From Burkholderiaceae bacterium (GTDB lineage Bacteria; Pseudomonadota; Gammaproteobacteria; Burkholderiales; Burkholderiaceae_E), in the NCBI GenBank assembly GCA_024235875.1, contig JACKLP010000014.1, positions 14,596 through 78,595 of the forward strand: a stretch of DNA of 64,000 nt, written 5' to 3'. The stretch's first letter is position 1. The number at the start of each line of letters is the position of its first letter. The position numbers and the translations under genes were made by a program. Below, in pieces: positions 60,669 to 64,000 of this stretch. The notes below the pieces were generated by a model. It did not search any database, was not told where the DNA came from, and worked only from the letters and a program-made list of their open reading frames with translations.

Positions 60669-62147
60669 ATGATCAAGTCCCTGCGTCAGGACTGGCTTGC
60701 GAACGTCCGCAACGACCTGTTGGCCGGCATCGTCGTGGCGCTGGCCCTCATTCCCGAGGCGATCGCGTTCTCGATCATCGCCGGGGTCGACCCCAAGATC
60801 GGGCTCTACGCCTCGTTCTCCATTGCCACCATCGCGGCCTTCGCCGGCGGGCGGCCCGGCATGATCTCGGCTGCGACGGGGGCGATGGCCCTGGTGATGG
60901 TGACGCTGGTCAAGGAGCACGGCCTGCAGTATCTGCTGGCCGCGACGGTGCTGACCGGCGCACTTCAGATCGTCGCCGGCTGGCTCAGGCTGGGGTCGCT
61001 GATGCGATTCGTCTCGCGCTCGGTGATCACGGGCTTCGTCAATGCGCTGGCGATCCTGATCTTCATGGCGCAATTGCCCGAACTCACCGACGTCAGCTGG
61101 CACGTGTATGCGATGACAGCGGCCGGCCTGGCGATCATCTATCTGTTCCCGTATGTCACGCGCGCCGTTCCGTCGCCCCTGGTGGCCATCGTGTCGCTGA
61201 CTGCGGTGGCAGTCGTGCTCGGCCTAGACATTCGCACCGTCGGCGACATGGGCAAGCTACCCGACAGCCTGCCGGTGTTCCTGCTGCCCGATGTCCCGCT
61301 CAACCTGGAGACGCTCGGCATCATCGTGCCGGTCTCGGTGACGCTGGCCGTCGTGGGCTTGCTCGAGTCGATGATGACGGCCTCCATCGTCGACGACCTG
61401 ACCGATTCCAACAGCGACAAGAACCGCGAGTGCGTGGGCCAGGGCGTCGCCAACATCGCGACCGGATTCCTGGGCGGGATGGCCGGATGCGCGATGATCG
61501 GCCAGTCGGTGATCAACGTGAAGTCCGGCGGTCGCGGTCGCCTCTCCACGCTGTCGGCCGGCGTGTTCCTGCTCTTTCTCGTGGTGTTCGCCGGGCAGTG
61601 GGTGGCGCGCATTCCGATGGCCGCGCTCGTCGCGGTGATGATCATGGTGTCGATCGGTACCTTCAACTGGCGCTCGATCCGCAACCTGCGCGCGCATCCC
61701 AAGAGCTCGAGCATCGTGATGCTCGCCACCGTGGTGGTGACCGTCGGCACACACGACCTGGCCAAGGGCGTGCTGGTCGGCGTGCTGCTGTCGGGCTTTT
61801 TCTTCGCGCACAAGGTCGGCCAGATCCTGCGGGTTCGATCGCGCACCGACGAGGACGGGCGGGCGCGAACCTACACGATCACCGGCCAGGTGTTCTTCGC
61901 GTCGGCGGAGCGCTTCACCAACGCCTTCGACTACAAGGAAGTCATCGAGAAGGTCCGCATCGATGTCAGCCGCGCGCATTTCTGGGACATCACCGCTGTC
62001 AGCGCGCTCGACAAGGTCGTCATCAAGTTCCGTCGCGAGGCGACCGAGGTCGAGGTCATCGGGCTCAACGAGGCGAGCGCCACGATGGTCGACCGCTTCG
62101 CCGTGCACGACAAGGACGGCGCCGACGACATGCTGATGGGCCACTGA
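60669..62147 (+). CDS. SulP-family anion permease with STAS domain
   Basis: 492 aa. [20 protein letters not shown] is the first span, with about ten more to residue about 400. The C-terminal STAS domain (about 400-475) has the conserved [18 protein letters not shown] segment, where the usual DSSG-like stretch is DITA. Members carry sulfate, bicarbonate or organic anions; the ion is not readable. It runs into the universal stress protein gene 16 bases on. Confidence 0.92.
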   Translation: MIKSLRQDWLANVRNDLLAGIVVALALIPEAIAFSIIAGVDPKIGLYASFSIATIAAFAGGRPGMISAATGAMALVMVTLVKEHGLQYLLAATVLTGALQIVAGWLRLGSLMRFVSRSVITGFVNALAILIFMAQLPELTDVSWHVYAMTAAGLAIIYLFPYVTRAVPSPLVAIVSLTAVAVVLGLDIRTVGDMGKLPDSLPVFLLPDVPLNLETLGIIVPVSVTLAVVGLLESMMTASIVDDLTDSNSDKNRECVGQGVANIATGFLGGMAGCAMIGQSVINVKSGGRGRLSTLSAGVFLLFLVVFAGQWVARIPMAALVAVMIMVSIGTFNWRSIRNLRAHPKSSSIVMLATVVVTVGTHDLAKGVLVGVLLSGFFFAHKVGQILRVRSRTDEDGRARTYTITGQVFFASAERFTNAFDYKEVIEKVRIDVSRAHFWDITAVSALDKVVIKFRREATEVEVIGLNEASATMVDRFAVHDKDGADDMLMGH

Positions 62148-62163
62148 GAGACGGGAGGCGGTC

Positions 62164-63027
62164 GTGAAGAACGAGAACAAGGTCCTGGCCTGCGTCGATC
62201 AGTCCCGCTTTGCCGATTGCGTGGCCGACTACGCCGCCTGGGCGGCCATGCGCCTGGGTGCGCCACTCGAGTTCCTGCACGTGATCGATCGTCATCCCGA
62301 GCAAGGGTCCGGCGAGGATCACAGCGGCGCCATCGGCATTGACGCCCAGGAGAACCTGCTCTCCAAGCTCAGTGCCGAAGACGAGGCCCGCACCAAGGAT
62401 GCGCGCGAGCGGGGGCGCGTGTTCCTGAACCGGCTGCGCCAGCGGGCCACCGCCTCGGGCGCGTCGTCGGTCGATGTCCGGCAGCGCTACGGCGAGCTGG
62501 AGGAGACGCTGGTCGAGCAGGCCGCGGGCGTTCGCCTGCTCGTCATCGGCCGTCGCGGCGAGGCTGACGGGATGACGCGCCGCGACCTCGGTCGCAATGT
62601 GGAGCGCGTGGTGCGGGCGCTGCACAGGCCCATCCTCACGGTGTCGGAGGACTTTCGGGAACCCCAGCGGGTGATGATCGCCTTCGACGGGGGCTCGGTG
62701 ACCCGGCGCGGTGTCGAGATGGTCGCGTCCAGCCCCTTGTACCGCGGCATCCCGATCGACCTGCTGATGTCCGGCAAGAAGAGCCAGGACGCCGCCCGGC
62801 AACTGGAGTGGGCCCGGCAAACGCTCGATCGCGCGGGTTTCGCGGTCGAGGCCGCGCTGGTCCCGGGCGACGCCGAGACGGTCATCGCCCGCGCCGTGAA
62901 GGAACGATCGATCGACATGCTGATCATGGGTGCGTTCGGGCATTCGCCGCTGCGTAGCCTGCTGTTCGGCAGCAAGACCGCCGATCTGCTGCGCTCGGCG
63001 ACGATCCCGACGTTGTTGCTGCGCTAG
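62164..63027 (+). CDS. Universal stress protein with two UspA domains
   Basis: 287 aa from a GTG start with GGAGG five bases upstream. The first UspA module is about 1-155 (VLACVDQSRFADCVADYA to ILTV), and the second about 160-287. The second has a perfect ATP-binding motif G-x2-G-x9-GS in GAFGHSPLRSLLFGSKT; in the first the corresponding motif (GRRGEADGMTRRDLGRN) is slightly off spacing. Tandem Usp proteins next to SulP transporters may regulate them, but this is inference. It is the last intact core gene before the degraded accessory edge. Confidence 0.9.
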   Translation: MKNENKVLACVDQSRFADCVADYAAWAAMRLGAPLEFLHVIDRHPEQGSGEDHSGAIGIDAQENLLSKLSAEDEARTKDARERGRVFLNRLRQRATASGASSVDVRQRYGELEETLVEQAAGVRLLVIGRRGEADGMTRRDLGRNVERVVRALHRPILTVSEDFREPQRVMIAFDGGSVTRRGVEMVASSPLYRGIPIDLLMSGKKSQDAARQLEWARQTLDRAGFAVEAALVPGDAETVIARAVKERSIDMLIMGAFGHSPLRSLLFGSKTADLLRSATIPTLLLR

Positions 63028-63058
63028 AAGCGGGGCTGGTGGCGAATAACATTTCTCC

Positions 63059-63228
63059 ATCGCCCGCAGGCTGGGCGTGGACATCGGCGCACTCGCGCCG
63101 GTCGATCGCCTCGAGGCCGAAACCAGCCGCTTCCTCGACTGGCTGAATGGCAGGTCGAGTTGGCGCATGCCGATGGCGGCCCGCAGCGCTTCTACAGCCT
63201 ATCGGCGCAGATCCGGCGCGAACGCGCA
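63059..63228 (+). pseudogene. Fic-protein remnant (frameshifted, internally deleted)
   Basis: In one frame 63059-63150 reads RRLGVDIGALAPVDR then LEAETSRFLDWLNG, which resemble N-terminal blocks of Fic-domain proteins but are joined too closely. A frame shift follows, and 63151-63228 reads QVELAHADGGPQRFYSLSAQ and then IRRERA, a typical later Fic block (RFYSMSAQIRRER). The HPFxxGNGR catalytic motif lies in the missing part, so this is not a working enzyme. Assignment rests on recalled motif patterns and no database search was done. Confidence 0.55.
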
Positions 63229-63704
63229 TCCAGAAAACCGGCGAGCCGGACATCGTTGAAGCGAGTGATGGCCGGCTGACCCTGACCGTGCCGATCCAGA
63301 TCAAACGGCGCAGCGGCCGCAAGCTGGTCACCTTGCCGAACGGCGAAACCGCCCCGGTCAGACCGTGGGACGTGGCACCGACCTCCATTCAGCTGGCGCT
63401 GGCCAGGGGTCACCGCTGGCTGGCGATGCTGGAATCAGGAGAGGCGAAGTCCTTGAAGGAGATCGCTATGCGGGAGGGGATCGACAACAGTTACGTCAGC
63501 CGCATGGTCAACCTTACTACGTTGGCGCCCGACATCGTGGCGGCCATCCTGGACGACGCACTGCCGAACCACGTCACGCTGTTTGATCTGGCGGTTGATC
63601 CGCCGGCGCTTTGGGATGAGCAGCGAGCGCGGGTCGGGCTTTGCCACCCGTTTCACCTCGCCACTGATGACCAGGGTCCACCAGCGGGCCAGTGTTGCGG
63701 GTAG
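63228..63704 (+). pseudogene. Serine-recombinase C-terminal remnant
   Basis: The open frame from about 63228 reads IQKTGEPDIVEASDG, then TLTVPIQIKRRSGRKLVTLP, and SLKEIAMREGIDNSYVSRMV as a helix-turn-helix, ending near WDEQRARVGL. This resembles the C-terminal region of large serine recombinases of the type found with DUF2924 genes. The catalytic N-terminus is absent, and the 5' end abuts the Fic remnant. After about 63641 the frame runs antisense into the AbiEii-like gene. It is a residual piece of an integrated element. Confidence 0.5.
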
Positions 63705-64000
63705 TCGGCTTCAGCGTTCGCCGCCGCGATGACTGGAGGCAGGAAATCTCGAAGCGATGCCACGACGGCCTCCAAGCGCAGCGCTTCGAGTCTGTTCTTT
63801 CCCAGAAACGCCTGCCACTGCGTCTGCTTTTGCGCATCTTGCGCAAAACCATCCGTCAGGCCAAAGGGGATGTCCGGGGGCAACGTCGTTTTGCGTCGAT
63901 TGAAGGTTGCCCGAATCGCGCGTCGCAGTGTGTCGCCGTCAAATTCGGTGTACCGCGACAAGATCCAAAGGTCGAAGTAATCCTTCATCCGGCTGTTGGC
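63653..64000 (-). CDS. AbiEii/AbiGii-type nucleotidyltransferase toxin, C-terminal part (5' end outside window)
   Basis: About 115 codons are visible, and the reading frame is open to the window edge (NSRMKDYFDLW). The segment SRMKDYFDLWILSRY, then LRRAIRATFNRRKTTLPPDI, and the later QTQWQAFLGKN resemble the C-terminal region of AbiEii-type toxin nucleotidyltransferases of type IV toxin-antitoxin systems. The partner antitoxin would lie outside the window. An internal inverted repeat (63828-63848) lies in the coding sequence. Confidence 0.7.
   Translation of the reverse strand, partial: ANSRMKDYFDLWILSRYTEFDGDTLRRAIRATFNRRKTTLPPDIPFGLTDGFAQDAQKQTQWQAFLGKNRLEALRLEAVVASLRDFLPPVIAAANAEADYPQHWPAGGPWSSVAR

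Noticed and set aside
63828..63848. 8-bp inverted repeat inside the AbiEii-like gene
   Set aside because: It lies within coding sequence (DAQKQTQ) and could arise from codon choice; no site or insertion is associated.

Overview
The window is GC-rich, with G or C at most third codon positions. It is densely packed with short operons, many joined by ATGA, TTGA or TGATG stop/start overlaps. The gene content suggests a Burkholderiales-like betaproteobacterium: class I PHA synthase, several family III CoA-transferases, acyl-CoA dehydrogenase, a QseBC-like two-component pair, IlvD, glutathione-dependent formaldehyde dehydrogenase and an AmmeMemoRadiSam pair. This assignment is inference from gene content only. 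I saw no rRNA, tRNA, CRISPR array or intact insertion sequence. No gene-free stretch is longer than about 300 bases.

Layout. (1) 1-6.66 kb, minus strand: a tightly coupled four-gene operon encoding a GAF-domain membrane-fusion protein, a PqqD-like/M50 site-2-protease/HlyD fusion, a short SecA-like ATPase and a periplasmic adaptor cut by the window edge. It looks like a dedicated, undercharacterised envelope or export system. (2) 6.9-17.6 kb: VIT1-type iron/manganese transporter with a ferritin-like domain, histidine phosphatase, acyl-CoA synthetase, CoA-transferase, membrane O-acyltransferase with an SGNH domain, DUF3237 protein, phosphofructokinase, PF10118-like protein and an MFS transporter. 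(3) 17.6-26.8 kb: a GIY-YIG-like protein, a thioesterase, an ABC exporter plus nucleotidyltransferase on the plus strand, facing a six-gene minus-strand operon of PqqD-like protein, HprK-like kinase, two GT4 enzymes, an epimerase and a GT2 enzyme. This resembles HPr-rel-A/PqqD systems. No precursor peptide was found. (4) 26.9-34 kb: PaiB-like protein; an aldehyde dehydrogenase, epimerase and GMC oxidoreductase operon; a two-component pair whose sensor loop is rich in His, Asp and Arg.

(5) 34-41 kb: ilvD; a Memo-AMMECR1 fusion with its radical SAM partner; a secreted Gly-rich small protein; a split transketolase. (6) 41-46.3 kb: a protein made of two tandem copies of an unnamed domain, downstream of phaC; an SDR; a GST; a VOC protein. 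(7) 46.4-51.8 kb: an acyl-CoA catabolic operon (thiolase, enoyl-CoA hydratase, CoA-transferase, dienoyl-CoA-reductase-like SDR, acyl-CoA dehydrogenase). (8) 51.8-63 kb: half-size TSUP protein, gamma-glutamyltransferase-like enzyme, secreted protein of three exact 52-residue beta-trefoil-like repeats, sulfatase/phosphonate-hydrolase with cupin, class III alcohol dehydrogenase, GDT1-type transporter, nitronate monooxygenase with SDR, SulP transporter with universal stress protein. (9) 63.0-64 kb: the edge of an accessory island, with remnants of a Fic gene and a serine-recombinase C-terminus fused together, then the end of an AbiEii-type toxin gene.

Several start codons have inverted repeats next to them (6670/6752, 18512, 27593, 35982), some placed so that they could block the ribosome binding site.
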